Notes under the pieces: generated by a model
Told to the model about the DNA's origin: nothing
Seen by the model: the letters and a program-made list of their open reading frames with translations, nothing else
The model's database searches: none
Program-made: the position numbers and the translations under genes
From: an uncultured bacterium
GTDB taxonomy: Bacteria > Planctomycetota > UBA1135 > GCA-002686595
Assembly: GCA_937905825.1 (NCBI GenBank)
Contig: CALCXM010000183.1
Location: 26,210 to 90,209 of the forward strand
DNA: 64,000 nucleotides
Direction: 5' to 3'
In this document: piece by piece, positions 8,451 to 17,230 of the stretch
Numbering within the stretch: the first letter of the stretch is position 1
How the letters are laid out: each line of letters starts with the position of its first letter

Positions 8451-9598
8451 TAGCGCACCTTGAGCAGGGCAAGGCTGGCCAGGGCGCCGACGGCTGCGAT
8501 GATCCAGAAGCGAACGACCACGGTCACCTCATGCCATGGGGCTGCGCCCACGCTGAAGACTCCGCCCATGCGCTCGAGCCCATGGTGGATGGGCGCGCAG
8601 GTGAAAATTCGTTGACCCCCGGAGCGCCGAAACCAAAAAGTCTGCAACCAGGAGCTTCCCATGTTCACGAAAAACACGCTGGCGATCAGGGGCAGCACGA
8701 GCTCTTGCTTGGACACCAAAGCCAGCCAACCGAGCAGGCCACCGAGGGGCAAGGATCCGCTGTCCCCCATGAAAACCTTCGCGGGGAAGGCGTTGTACCA
8801 GAGAAACCCCAGGCAAGCCCCGCACATGGCTCCGCCCACCACGGCCATCTCCGATGCGGCCGGAACGTGGGGCAAGAACAGGTACTGGGTCCAGTCCCAA
8901 CGTCCGCACACGTAGCAGAAGATCGAGAGAGTCAGGGCCGCGATGATCGTGCAGCCCGCCGCCAAGCCATCCATCCCGTCGGTGATGTTGGCGGCGTTGG
9001 CCGTCCCGACCACCACGAGCCATTCGAAGAACAAGAAGATCGCCACCCCCAACACGGACCAGCTCCCCAAGGGAATGATCAAATTGCGGAAGACCGGCGG
9101 ATAGATGTTCAGCAGAGCGTCGCGCCCTGTGGACTGTGCGTAGTAGGCCAGGGCCCCCAGGACGCCGAGCACCACAAGGCTCAGTCCTAACATTTTGGAG
9201 CGCGCACTAAGCCCCATCGAACCGGGGATCGTGAGCTTCTTGTAGTCGTCCACAAAACCAACCGCTGCCATGCCGGCGGTTAGCAGGATCGCTAGAATCA
9301 CGTGAACGTTGTCCAGGCGCCCCCACAAGATGATCGAGGCGATCAGAGCGGCAACCAGGAAGCTGCCCCCCATGGTCGGTGTGGCGCGCTTGTCTACGGA
9401 GCCGGGCTTTAGAGCTTGGGGCCGTAGGTCGGTCTTGGTGAGGTCTTCGAGGAACTTGTGGCTTTGCAGCCAGCGAATCGTGCCCTTGCCCCACCAGAGC
9501 GCCAGCACAAAGGCCGTGATGCCCGCCATGGCCACCCGAAAGGTGATGTAGCCAAAGAGCCGAACGTCCAGCCATTCGTCGAAGATCGCAGGGATCAC
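8450..9598 (-). CDS. mraY: Phospho-MurNAc-pentapeptide transferase (MraY)
   Basis: Makes lipid I from UDP-MurNAc-pentapeptide and undecaprenyl phosphate in the inner membrane. The 382-aa polytopic product has KRATPTMGG, FVDDYKKL, NITDGMDGLAAG, FMGDSGSLPLGG and a terminal APIHHGLE; family members commonly have HHH where this has HHG. The GTG start overlaps the murF stop as GTGA, giving translational coupling, and the gene ends on the ftsW start. Confidence 0.95.
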   Translation of the reverse strand: MIPAIFDEWLDVRLFGYITFRVAMAGITAFVLALWWGKGTIRWLQSHKFLEDLTKTDLRPQALKPGSVDKRATPTMGGSFLVAALIASIILWGRLDNVHVILAILLTAGMAAVGFVDDYKKLTIPGSMGLSARSKMLGLSLVVLGVLGALAYYAQSTGRDALLNIYPPVFRNLIIPLGSWSVLGVAIFLFFEWLVVVGTANAANITDGMDGLAAGCTIIAALTLSIFCYVCGRWDWTQYLFLPHVPAASEMAVVGGAMCGACLGFLWYNAFPAKVFMGDSGSLPLGGLLGWLALVSKQELVLPLIASVFFVNMGSSWLQTFWFRRSGGQRIFTCAPIHHGLERMGGVFSVGAAPWHEVTVVVRFWIIAAVGALASLALLKVR

Positions 9599-11040
9599 AG
9601 GCCACTTCCCCCGGTCGCACAGCCGTTGGGTTCAGGGTCTGCTGCGGATTCCCCGCAGGTCTGTTCCAAGCGAGTCACCAAGCGCTCGAGCCCCATGGCA
9701 CGACTGCCTTTGACCAAGACCAAGTCGCCCCCTTGAAGCTGCTCGGGAATCTCGACCAGTGCTTCGTCGAGGCTGGCGTAGTGCACGATGTTCTCTTTCG
9801 GCATGCCGCCTTCGCGGGCTCCCGCCGCCGTGGCGCGGGTCAACTCACCCACCAGGAATAGATTGTCGATGCCTGCCTCTGCCACAGAGCGCCCCAGCTC
9901 GTGGTGAAGTTCCGCGGCGAGTTCGCCGAGTTCCAACATGTCCCCGAGCACAATCACCCGCCGGTTGTGCCCGTGGATACCCGCGAGCACCCGCACGCTG
10001 GCCTTGGCGGATTCCGGATTCGCGTTGTAGGTGTCGTCGAAGAGGGTCAAGTCGCCGACGGTTTTCTTTTCGAGCCGGCGCCGACCGCTGGAGAGTTCCG
10101 AAACGTGGGGCAAGATCTCTTCCAAGCGAATGCCGAGGCCGATGCACGCTGCTAGAGCCGCCAAGAGGTTCTGCACGTTGTGCAAACCGAGCAGGGGGAA
10201 GGTGACCTCGTGCCCATCCAAGCGGAAGGTAGTGCCGGCCGCGTGGAACCAGACGTCGGTGGCGTTCAAGTCCCCCGCTCCGTCCACGCTGAAACTGATC
10301 ACACGAGCTGCGGCGAGCGCGCTCATCTGGGGAGTCCAAGGGCTATCCGCCTCGAGCACCGCAAAGCCTGATTCGGGCAAGCACGCGATCAGATCGCCCT
10401 TTTCCTTCGCTACCCCTTCGATGGAGAGCAAGCCCTCCAAGTGCGAGGCGCCGATGTTTGTGAGAATGGCTCCGCCGGGGCGGGCTGTACGACACAAGGC
10501 GGAGATCTCGCCGGGATGGTTGGTCCCCATCTCGAGCACGAGCACCTCGGTCTCCTCATCCGCGAGGAAAATCGTGTGAGGAACACCGATGTCGTTGTTG
10601 AACGAACTCGGCGAACCCACCACGCGACGTACGGATGCGAGCAACTCAACGAGGATGTTCTTGGTCGTGGTCTTTCCGCAGGACCCGGTCACTCCGATCA
10701 CGGGAATGTTCAAGCGCGAGCGGTGCCAGGCACCCAAGTCCGACAAGGCCCGCCGGGGGTTGTCGTGGTGCAGCAGAGCGACGCCCGCGGGCAGTTCTGC
10801 GACCATGGCCTGCACCTGGTCCAGGTCGCCGCCGAGCAGCAGCGCTCCAGCTCCCGCAGCCATTGCCGCGTGGGCGAATTGATTGCCGTCGAAGTTAGGA
10901 CCACTCAGGGCAACGAAGAGCACATCGGTTGACATGCTGCGCGTGTCCGTGCTGACACCGTGCAACTCGCGCGTGCCTTCCCCCGCTACCAATTGAGCCC
11001 CTGTCGCCTTCAGCAGATCGTCGACACACAGACGGATCAT
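9595..11040 (-). CDS. murF: UDP-MurNAc-tripeptide--D-Ala-D-Ala ligase (MurF)
   Basis: Adds D-Ala-D-Ala to the stem peptide. The 481-aa product shows an N-terminal domain with STDTRS, the P-loop GVTGSCGKTTTK, the carbamylated-lysine region, LEMGTNHPGEI, TNIGASHLEG and DDTYNANPES. ATG 11040 overlaps the murE stop as ATGA; an upstream GTG at 11046 is less likely. Ddl, which would supply its D-Ala-D-Ala substrate, is not encoded in this window. Confidence 0.95.
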   Translation of the reverse strand: MIRLCVDDLLKATGAQLVAGEGTRELHGVSTDTRSMSTDVLFVALSGPNFDGNQFAHAAMAAGAGALLLGGDLDQVQAMVAELPAGVALLHHDNPRRALSDLGAWHRSRLNIPVIGVTGSCGKTTTKNILVELLASVRRVVGSPSSFNNDIGVPHTIFLADEETEVLVLEMGTNHPGEISALCRTARPGGAILTNIGASHLEGLLSIEGVAKEKGDLIACLPESGFAVLEADSPWTPQMSALAAARVISFSVDGAGDLNATDVWFHAAGTTFRLDGHEVTFPLLGLHNVQNLLAALAACIGLGIRLEEILPHVSELSSGRRRLEKKTVGDLTLFDDTYNANPESAKASVRVLAGIHGHNRRVIVLGDMLELGELAAELHHELGRSVAEAGIDNLFLVGELTRATAAGAREGGMPKENIVHYASLDEALVEIPEQLQGGDLVLVKGSRAMGLERLVTRLEQTCGESAADPEPNGCATGGSGL

Positions 11041-12593
11041 GCCCACTCCTCCTGAATCACGCGCCGGTCGTCGAAGGCCACCCGTTCGCTGCCGATGACC
11101 TGCACGGCCTCATGACCTTTGCCGGCGACGAGCACCACATCTCCATTGCGCGCTTCTGCCAGGGCCGCGCGAATGGCCGTGCGGCGATCCGCTTCAAAGT
11201 GCACCGCCTCGGGACTTGGGATGCCTTGGCGAATGTGATCGAGAATCGTGAGGGGGTCTTCCGAGCGCGGATTGTCACTCGTCACATACACGAGGTCCGC
11301 AAGCTCCGCAGCAGCCTCCCCCATCTGTGCCCGTTTGCCCGGGTCGCGGTCCCCGCCGCAACCAAAAACGCACAGCACGCGGCCGCCGTCAGGTTGCACC
11401 AGTTCACGCAGGGTCTGCAATACATTGCGCAGGGCATCGGGAGTGTGTGCGTAGTCCACAAAAGCTTGGACTCGATCCCGCCGCTCTTCCGCCGCTTGAT
11501 AGGGCTCCCGGGTTCCGTCGGGGGCCAGCATGTACTTCGGTGCACGGTGCACACGCTCCAAGCGCCCGCGGGGCGGGGAGACGGATGCGAGTCCCGCCAC
11601 GACAGTGGAAGGACTCGCACCCGACATGAGCACTGCAGCGCTGGCGGCCAGCAGGTTCGAAACGTTGAATCGACCCGACAAGGGTATCCGTTGCCTGGCT
11701 AGTGAAATCCCCATCCCACTCAGGGTTAGGTACGTAGCGTCGGTATCGAAACTCAGTTCAGAAGCCTGCAAGTCCGCCGGCACTTTGGTGCTGTTCGGTT
11801 TTGCAGAGTACGTCACCACTCGTGCCCCATTTTCCCTCGCAGCTGCTGCCATCGTCTCCCACCAAGGATCGTCTTGGTTCAAGATCGCAACAGCATCGCT
11901 TTGCAAGGAAGAGAACATGAGTGATTTGGCGAACGCATATTGCTGCATGTCGCCGTGGTAATCCAGATGCTCGCGAGTCAGATTCGTGAAGATCCCATAG
12001 TCGATTCCAAGTCCAGCCGTTCGATGTTGGCAAAGAGCGTGGGAACTCACCTCGAGCACAACAGCCTCGCCACCCAGGGTCCGATGCTTCGCGAGCAAGC
12101 GTTGCAAGGCAGGTGCGTCGGGAGTGGTGTGCGTCGCATCCAAGTGGACACCCGCTGCGAGTTGAATGCCGGTGGTCCCGATCACTCCGACCTCCGTGCC
12201 TAGGTTCTTCAACAACTGACCGATCAAGTGAGCCGTGGTCGTCTTGCCATTGGTGCCCGTCACTCCAAAGACCCGGAGGTGCTTGGAAGGGTTGCCGAAA
12301 ACCTCCGCAGCCGCAAGGCCCGCCACGCGCCGAGCATCCCGATGGGTCCAGACGGGAACCGCCAGGGCTCCCGTGCCGCCAGCCCCCGGGTCTGCTTCCC
12401 AGAGCACTGCGCAGGCGCCCGCCTCAATCGCTTGCTGCACGTACTTGCGGCCGTCCCCGGCATCGCCCTTCAAGGCCACGAATAGATCTCCACGGCGTAC
12501 AGCCCGGCTATCGAGCTGCACCCCGCAAATTTCCGGACCTTGACCAATTAAGTCGCAGGAGCCTCCGTTGTGTTGCACAAGAGTCGCCAACAT
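11037..12593 (-). CDS. murE: UDP-MurNAc-tripeptide synthetase (MurE), probably meso-DAP type
   Basis: Adds the third stem residue. Landmarks: VTGTNGKTTT near residue 112, TTPDAPALQ, LEVSSHAL, FTNLTREHLDYHG and VDYAHTPDAL. DNPRSEDP at about 440-447 is the motif that selects meso-diaminopimelate rather than lysine, so a DAP-type wall is predicted. ATG 12593 overlaps the last base of the ftsI stop (TGATG) and has GGAGG 8 bases upstream; a frame extension to 12611 is not needed. 518 aa. Confidence 0.94.
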   Translation of the reverse strand: MLATLVQHNGGSCDLIGQGPEICGVQLDSRAVRRGDLFVALKGDAGDGRKYVQQAIEAGACAVLWEADPGAGGTGALAVPVWTHRDARRVAGLAAAEVFGNPSKHLRVFGVTGTNGKTTTAHLIGQLLKNLGTEVGVIGTTGIQLAAGVHLDATHTTPDAPALQRLLAKHRTLGGEAVVLEVSSHALCQHRTAGLGIDYGIFTNLTREHLDYHGDMQQYAFAKSLMFSSLQSDAVAILNQDDPWWETMAAAARENGARVVTYSAKPNSTKVPADLQASELSFDTDATYLTLSGMGISLARQRIPLSGRFNVSNLLAASAAVLMSGASPSTVVAGLASVSPPRGRLERVHRAPKYMLAPDGTREPYQAAEERRDRVQAFVDYAHTPDALRNVLQTLRELVQPDGGRVLCVFGCGGDRDPGKRAQMGEAAAELADLVYVTSDNPRSEDPLTILDHIRQGIPSPEAVHFEADRRTAIRAALAEARNGDVVLVAGKGHEAVQVIGSERVAFDDRRVIQEEWA

Positions 12594-15016
12594 CACCGCG
12601 CCTCCTCCCATTCCAACTCGGCCTCGGGCTCCTCGTCGGCATTCAAGCGCCAGGGTTGCTCGCGGCCCTCTGTGGACTCTTCATAACCATAGTCAGGAAC
12701 CTCTTCCACGGCTTCAGCCACGCAGATCCCCGCGGTGGTCAGGCCTAAGGCCTCCTTCAAGATGGCGATGCCTGCTGGGCCGGCCACATCGGAGCCGAAG
12801 CGGAACTCGTTGCGTGGCTCTTCCACCACCACGACAACCATCAACTCGCGCTCTTCCCCCGGCACCCGACCGACCAGACAAATGGAAGAGGTGTAGCACG
12901 AACCGTCGTGCGGACTGGGCCGCGACTTGATCTCATCGTAGGTCACGAAACCGGGGTCCGCGCGGCCGCCCGAAAGTTTGGCGTTGAACGCATTGCGCAC
13001 AAGTTCATTGTGCAAGCAAGCGACGCCGCCTTCCTTCTCTGTCGTGCCTGTCTTTGAAAGGAGTTCGATGGGCGTGCCGAGTTTTTGTTCCGCACGACTG
13101 ATGTGCCGTCCGGTCCCCTCCCGTGCACCCTCCGCCATCATGGTCCGAACCGAGGCGCAGGTGGCTTCGCTGAAGATGCGCTCCCCACCACCAAGTCCGA
13201 GAGCCACCCGACGATCGCCCCACTGCACTCCGCGCAGGGTGCGCAAGGGTCGTCGAATTCCTCCACGGACGATCGTGGCCAAGGCTTCCGTGTGCTGCCA
13301 TAGGTTCACGCTCAACTCGTGGCCGAAGCTGATCGATGCGTGGGTCTGAGCGGGTGACCAAGGCAAGCTCGGAACCATGCCCGCTGACTCGACGCCAATG
13401 CCCGCCCCACGCTCCGTTCCGTAGCCCAGCTGCTTCAGCTTGCCGTGGAAGTACTCATCTGGGATACGCATGCCAATCTGCACAAGCACGGAATTGACAG
13501 ACCTAGAAATGCCCTCCCAGGCTTCGATCACGCCGGTTGGCGCACCCAGCGCTTCGTGAATCACGCGGGTCCTGGAACCGGGTACGCGGTAGTGCCCGTT
13601 GTGGGTGTCAAACTTCTCATTGAAGGAGACCACTCCAGCCTCCAAGGCTGTAGCCATCACGACCACCTTGAAGGTCGACCCGGGACTGAACTTGTGCCAG
13701 GTGGGCATGAACTCGAACATCTCCTCCACGGTGACTCCCCCCACGGCCAAGACGTCGCCGGTCTCCACCTCGACCACGATCCCCATAGCGCCTGCCGCAC
13801 GATTCTCCATCAGGGTGTGCCGTAGCTGCTTCAGCAAGAACCGCTGCAAGTCGCTATCCAGGGTCGTTTGGACGGTAGGCGTCGGATCTTCCGAGCTATC
13901 CCCGCGATAGTAGCGACGGGATGGCTGATGCACAGCGACCACCCGGCGGTAACTGTAGGAAGCGGGTAGCTTGCGGATGAAATCAAACTCCGGCTCTTGC
14001 AGCAGCTTTGCAGCCATGCCCTCGAGCCCGCTGAGCGGATGACGAATGTCGAGCAATTCGCGCACGCGCCGCTCAAGCCGGTCCTCACTCACCCCTTCCT
14101 CCGCGGCCATGCGAAGAGCCGTCGGGCGATTGATGAAACGCCACCTCCCCAACACGTCGAAGGCTTTGCCCTGGGGGCCCTCCACACGGGTCGGGTAAAC
14201 GCGTTCGTGTTCGAAACGAATGCTCATTTGGTGGCTGGCCACCACTTGATTGTCCAAGACTCCGTTGATGTCGAAGACTGCCTCCGGCGGCAAGCCTTGG
14301 ATCGCAACCGTGTCCGCACTTGGAATCATCGCCTTCCAAACCTGAGCGCGGCGCTTCTCAAGTTGTTTGAAGGTCAACGCCCTGGCGCCCGGCGCCCCAG
14401 GACGTATGCACTCCGCGATCCCATCGGCCAGCAAGCGACTCCACTCCAGGGGCCGGATTTTCTTCCAACCAGAGCGTTCACGGACTCGGGCCGAAAGCAA
14501 GTCAGCAGGACGCCAGAGCACTCGCCAGCGACTTTGGCCGCTAAGCCGTTGCAACCACAGTTCCTTTTGGATGCCAAGCGACGCCGCCCAGGCCTCCAAC
14601 GCCTTGGACTGTTCGAAGTTGAGATCCCAGCCCTCGGCGCTCACTTGCAGCACGCCATTTTCGGCGCGCGGGAAGAAAGCTCGCAATAGAGCTGGAACAT
14701 CGTGGGTGCCCTGCAGATGCGGAACCAACGCTTCGGCGATCAACTCCGGCGTGTGAGCTTGCCACATGGCCCGGGGCGAAAGCACCAGATCCATGCGTTG
14801 CACGGAAAGCGCGAGAGGTTCCCCGTCGCGATCCGCCAGGTCGAAGTCCGGGGTCGGCAGGCTCTCCTCACGCAAGTCGCGGGTGGGCTGGCTGTGCTCC
14901 TCTTCCATGGCCAGCACCCAAGAGCGGCCACAGACCGCGGCCAGCACCAGGCCCACGAAGAAAAACGCGCTTGCTGGACGCAGCCCCGATGCGGATTCGA
15001 GGTTGGGCCGGCTCAT
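12593..15016 (-). CDS. ftsI: Class B penicillin-binding protein, FtsI-like transpeptidase
   Basis: Septal D,D-transpeptidase. An uncleaved N-terminal helix (about 14-33) is followed by a large periplasmic region. The transpeptidase domain has all three catalytic motifs: S447-TFK450, S506-V-N508 and K655-TG657. At 807 aa it is much longer than the usual 570-650 aa. The extra length lies in a poorly recognisable region (about 80-370) rich in helices and tryptophan, plus an acidic C-terminal tail ending in EEPEAELEWEEAR. Its ATG overlaps the FtsL-like stop (ATGA). Position after the FtsL-like gene makes FtsI more likely than another class B PBP. Confidence 0.88.
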   Translation of the reverse strand: MSRPNLESASGLRPASAFFFVGLVLAAVCGRSWVLAMEEEHSQPTRDLREESLPTPDFDLADRDGEPLALSVQRMDLVLSPRAMWQAHTPELIAEALVPHLQGTHDVPALLRAFFPRAENGVLQVSAEGWDLNFEQSKALEAWAASLGIQKELWLQRLSGQSRWRVLWRPADLLSARVRERSGWKKIRPLEWSRLLADGIAECIRPGAPGARALTFKQLEKRRAQVWKAMIPSADTVAIQGLPPEAVFDINGVLDNQVVASHQMSIRFEHERVYPTRVEGPQGKAFDVLGRWRFINRPTALRMAAEEGVSEDRLERRVRELLDIRHPLSGLEGMAAKLLQEPEFDFIRKLPASYSYRRVVAVHQPSRRYYRGDSSEDPTPTVQTTLDSDLQRFLLKQLRHTLMENRAAGAMGIVVEVETGDVLAVGGVTVEEMFEFMPTWHKFSPGSTFKVVVMATALEAGVVSFNEKFDTHNGHYRVPGSRTRVIHEALGAPTGVIEAWEGISRSVNSVLVQIGMRIPDEYFHGKLKQLGYGTERGAGIGVESAGMVPSLPWSPAQTHASISFGHELSVNLWQHTEALATIVRGGIRRPLRTLRGVQWGDRRVALGLGGGERIFSEATCASVRTMMAEGAREGTGRHISRAEQKLGTPIELLSKTGTTEKEGGVACLHNELVRNAFNAKLSGGRADPGFVTYDEIKSRPSPHDGSCYTSSICLVGRVPGEERELMVVVVVEEPRNEFRFGSDVAGPAGIAILKEALGLTTAGICVAEAVEEVPDYGYEESTEGREQPWRLNADEEPEAELEWEEAR

Positions 15017-15255
15017 TGAGCGTAAGGGGTCAACTCACCTTGCTCGGAAGCTCGGCTCTCACAATCAATCTCGACTAGACGCTGGTTGATGCGGAAGCGC
15101 AGGGCCTCGTTGCCCGCCTCGATCAAGTCGCAGCGGCGCTTCAACTCGTCAAGGTCGTTGGCCTTGGCGTAGTTCGCACTCTGCAGGCGAGCGCTCTCTA
15201 GGCCCAGCCCGAGGCACATGCCCGAAAGGCTGAGGGAAAGAAGGATGCGAATCAC
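15013..15255 (-). CDS. ftsL: FtsL-like small division protein
   Basis: An 80-aa protein with a short N-terminal membrane helix (about 3-20) and then a charged, coiled-coil-prone stretch with heptad-like leucines (LDELKRRCDLIEAGNEALRF), the architecture of FtsL. Sequence identity to known FtsL is too low to judge by eye. The slot between rsmH and ftsI is the classical ftsL position. Its GTG start overlaps the rsmH stop as GTGA and its stop overlaps the ftsI start. Confidence 0.7.
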   Translation of the reverse strand: MIRILLSLSLSGMCLGLGLESARLQSANYAKANDLDELKRRCDLIEAGNEALRFRINQRLVEIDCESRASEQGELTPYAQ

Positions 15256-16217
15256 TGAACACCTCCCCGATGTCGAGTCCGTCGCGCAACACGCAAACGC
15301 GCACTGCGTGCACGGCGATTGGAACGGGTCTCTGCGTGGCTAGCGCTAATGGGTTTCTTGGATTTCAACTCCCAACGATCCTCCTTGCGACCGTTTTGGA
15401 AGAAGCGTTTGACGACGCGGTCTTCGCCGGAGTGGAACGAGATCACTGCCAGGACTCCGCTGTCGTCGAGCCAGTGCTCTGCGGTCTCCAGGGCCATGCC
15501 CAACTCGTCCCCTTCTTCATTCACCGCCCGACGCAAGGCCTGGAAGGTCTTGGTGGCCGGGTGGATCTTGCCACCGCCCCCCCCTAAGGTGCGCGCGATC
15601 AATTCGGCCAACCCGCTGGTGCGCATAAAGGGCGCGCGACGACGGGCTTCGACGATGGCCTTCGCGATCTTGCGCGAGTGCGTCTCGTCCCCTTCGTAGT
15701 AGAGCAAGTCAGCCAGATCACTTTCGTCCCAGTGATTCACGATGTCCGCAGCATTGCGTTCGCGACTGGGATCCATGCGCATGTCGAGGGGCCCGTCCTC
15801 CGCGAAAGAGAAGCCGCGGGTCGCGCGATCCAAGTGCAGGGAGCAAACTCCCAAGTCGAAGAGCACCCCGGACAGACGACCGATGCGTTCCTTGCGGATG
15901 ACGCGGCAGAGCTCCGAGTGCCGACTGCGGCGCAAGCGCACGCGATCGGCATAGGGCTTCAAGCGTTCGGTCGCGATCTTGAGGGCTTCAGGATCCTGGT
16001 CGACGCACAGGAGTTGGATCTTCGGGCAACGCTGCAGCAAGAGTTCGGAGTGTCCCCCGGCGCCGGTGGTGCCATCCACAAACCAGCCTTCGACGCTGGC
16101 GGGATCGCGCCCGGCCATCAAAGCATCGAAGCACTCTTCCGGTAGGACCGAGACGTGAACGGGCTCAGCTGGGTTGAATGTTTCGTCTTGCATGCTTCTG
16201 GCCTCCATTGCGCTCAT
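15252..16217 (-). CDS. rsmH: 16S rRNA m4C1402 methyltransferase (RsmH/MraW)
   Basis: SAM-dependent N4 methylation of 16S rRNA C1402. The 321-aa protein has HVSVLPEECFDAL at the N-terminus, the SAM motif VDGTTGAGGHS, DQDPEAL, GVLFDLGVCSLHLD, RGFSFAEDGPLDMRMD, and a basic C-terminus with RSARLRVARR. ATG 16217 follows the mraZ stop by 3 bases, with GAGGAG upstream inside the end of mraZ. Confidence 0.95.
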   Translation of the reverse strand: MSAMEARSMQDETFNPAEPVHVSVLPEECFDALMAGRDPASVEGWFVDGTTGAGGHSELLLQRCPKIQLLCVDQDPEALKIATERLKPYADRVRLRRSRHSELCRVIRKERIGRLSGVLFDLGVCSLHLDRATRGFSFAEDGPLDMRMDPSRERNAADIVNHWDESDLADLLYYEGDETHSRKIAKAIVEARRRAPFMRTSGLAELIARTLGGGGGKIHPATKTFQALRRAVNEEGDELGMALETAEHWLDDSGVLAVISFHSGEDRVVKRFFQNGRKEDRWELKSKKPISASHAETRSNRRARSARLRVARRTRHRGGVQ

Positions 16218-16220
16218 GGA

Positions 16221-16670
16221 CTACTCCTCCACCAACTCGTCCTGCATCCCGTCGAGCTCGGCTTCCATCTCGTTCCACTTCTTGATGGGCCAGATTTCGA
16301 TCCTGTTCATGACCCCCACAAGTGCGACGAGAGTCTTGCCCTCCGCGTTTTCTTCCAGCTCGATCAGGGCCCGTTGCTTGGGACCGATCAAGAGTCGCCC
16401 GGCGGCGTCGAGGGTGCTGCTGGCGGCGTCCTTGGTGGCGCGCCGTTGCTTCATGCGCTGGGCGCGGGTCGTGATGGCCCGGGTGTCCAGGGGCTCGAGG
16501 GCCTGCTTGTAGCCGTCGGCGCCATAGAGGAACAGGCAACCGTCTTCGCCGCGGGTCAGGACCACGCGAATGTTGCCGTCCTCGTCACGGTGCAGGAGCT
16601 CCTGCACGCGCTTAGGGATGAAGACGCGGAACTTCGCGTCGAGGGGGTGCTCGGAGGCTTCAGCGAACAT
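16221..16670 (-). CDS. mraZ: Transcriptional regulator MraZ
   Basis: DNA-binding AbrB/SpoVT-type double beta-alpha-beta repeat protein that represses its own dcw operon in studied bacteria. ATG 16670 with GGAGG 8 bases upstream gives 149 aa. The first repeat includes HPLDAKFRVFIPKRVQELL. The second has LDAAGRLLIGPKQRALIEL, followed by a conserved IEIWPIKKWNE segment. First gene of the cluster; candidate binding repeats lie about 90-130 bases upstream. Confidence 0.9.
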   Translation of the reverse strand: MFAEASEHPLDAKFRVFIPKRVQELLHRDEDGNIRVVLTRGEDGCLFLYGADGYKQALEPLDTRAITTRAQRMKQRRATKDAASSTLDAAGRLLIGPKQRALIELEENAEGKTLVALVGVMNRIEIWPIKKWNEMEAELDGMQDELVEE

Positions 16671-17230
16671 CGCGACCCTCCAGCACTTGAGTGGTACCCT
16701 GTGCAGCACCGATTCGTCCGGGGGAAACCTGGACAGCTACGCGGATCCAGCGGCGACTTTTGCCCCGCTGCTCCCTATTGCTCCACTTTGCTCCACCTAG
16801 CCCCATTCACCTATTCAACAGCTCCACCTCACGAGGCGCAACGTCGGAGCGGACGCAATCACAAAAGCGACTCGCCCGATTAGGTGCCCGGGCTCCCCTG
16901 GCCTTCACAGACCCCCCAGATATCGTAGGCAGCTGACGCTTCAGCCTCTCAGTACACGAGATATGGGGGCCTCCCCCAAACCTCAAAAGAATTGGCCCGG
17001 GCAGACCAGCCCTGGGAATCCACGAGAAAGGAGCCCGCGGGTTGGCGGGAGCAAGACCTCGCCCCGCTCCCCCACCTGGCTTTTCCTGCGCCCCCGGAAT
17101 CAGAGGAAGGCACGCGCTGAAAGGCGCCGGGCCAGAGAGTTTGCCCCCCCGGGGAGGGAGCCTTCGCCAGGGAACCGCCCCTGATTGGCGGCTCGACCTG
17201 GGCCTCTAGGATCGCGAAACGATCGGCTGA
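16671..17230. other. 560-bp intergenic region upstream of mraZ
   Basis: Separates the dcw cluster from the next minus-strand gene. It contains the MraZ-type repeats at 16761-16800 and a 6-bp GC hairpin at 16964-16978. Near 17210-17224 there is a small 5-bp hairpin, possibly part of the end signal of the downstream-transcribed gene at 17231. The rest shows no open frame with family resemblance. Confidence 0.6.
16761..16800 (-). promoter_or_regulatory. Candidate MraZ box: four 10-bp direct repeats
   Basis: Read on the minus strand the sequence is ctagGTGGAG, caaaGTGGAG, caatAGGGAG, cagcGGGGCA: four tandem units with an exact 10-base period and a G-rich core. An additional GTGGAG occurs about 31 bases upstream (16822-16827). 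MraZ proteins studied elsewhere bind several G-rich TGGG/GTGG repeats spaced one helical turn apart, upstream of mraZ. No convincing -35/-10 pair was found, so promoter overlap is unproven. Confidence 0.6.
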
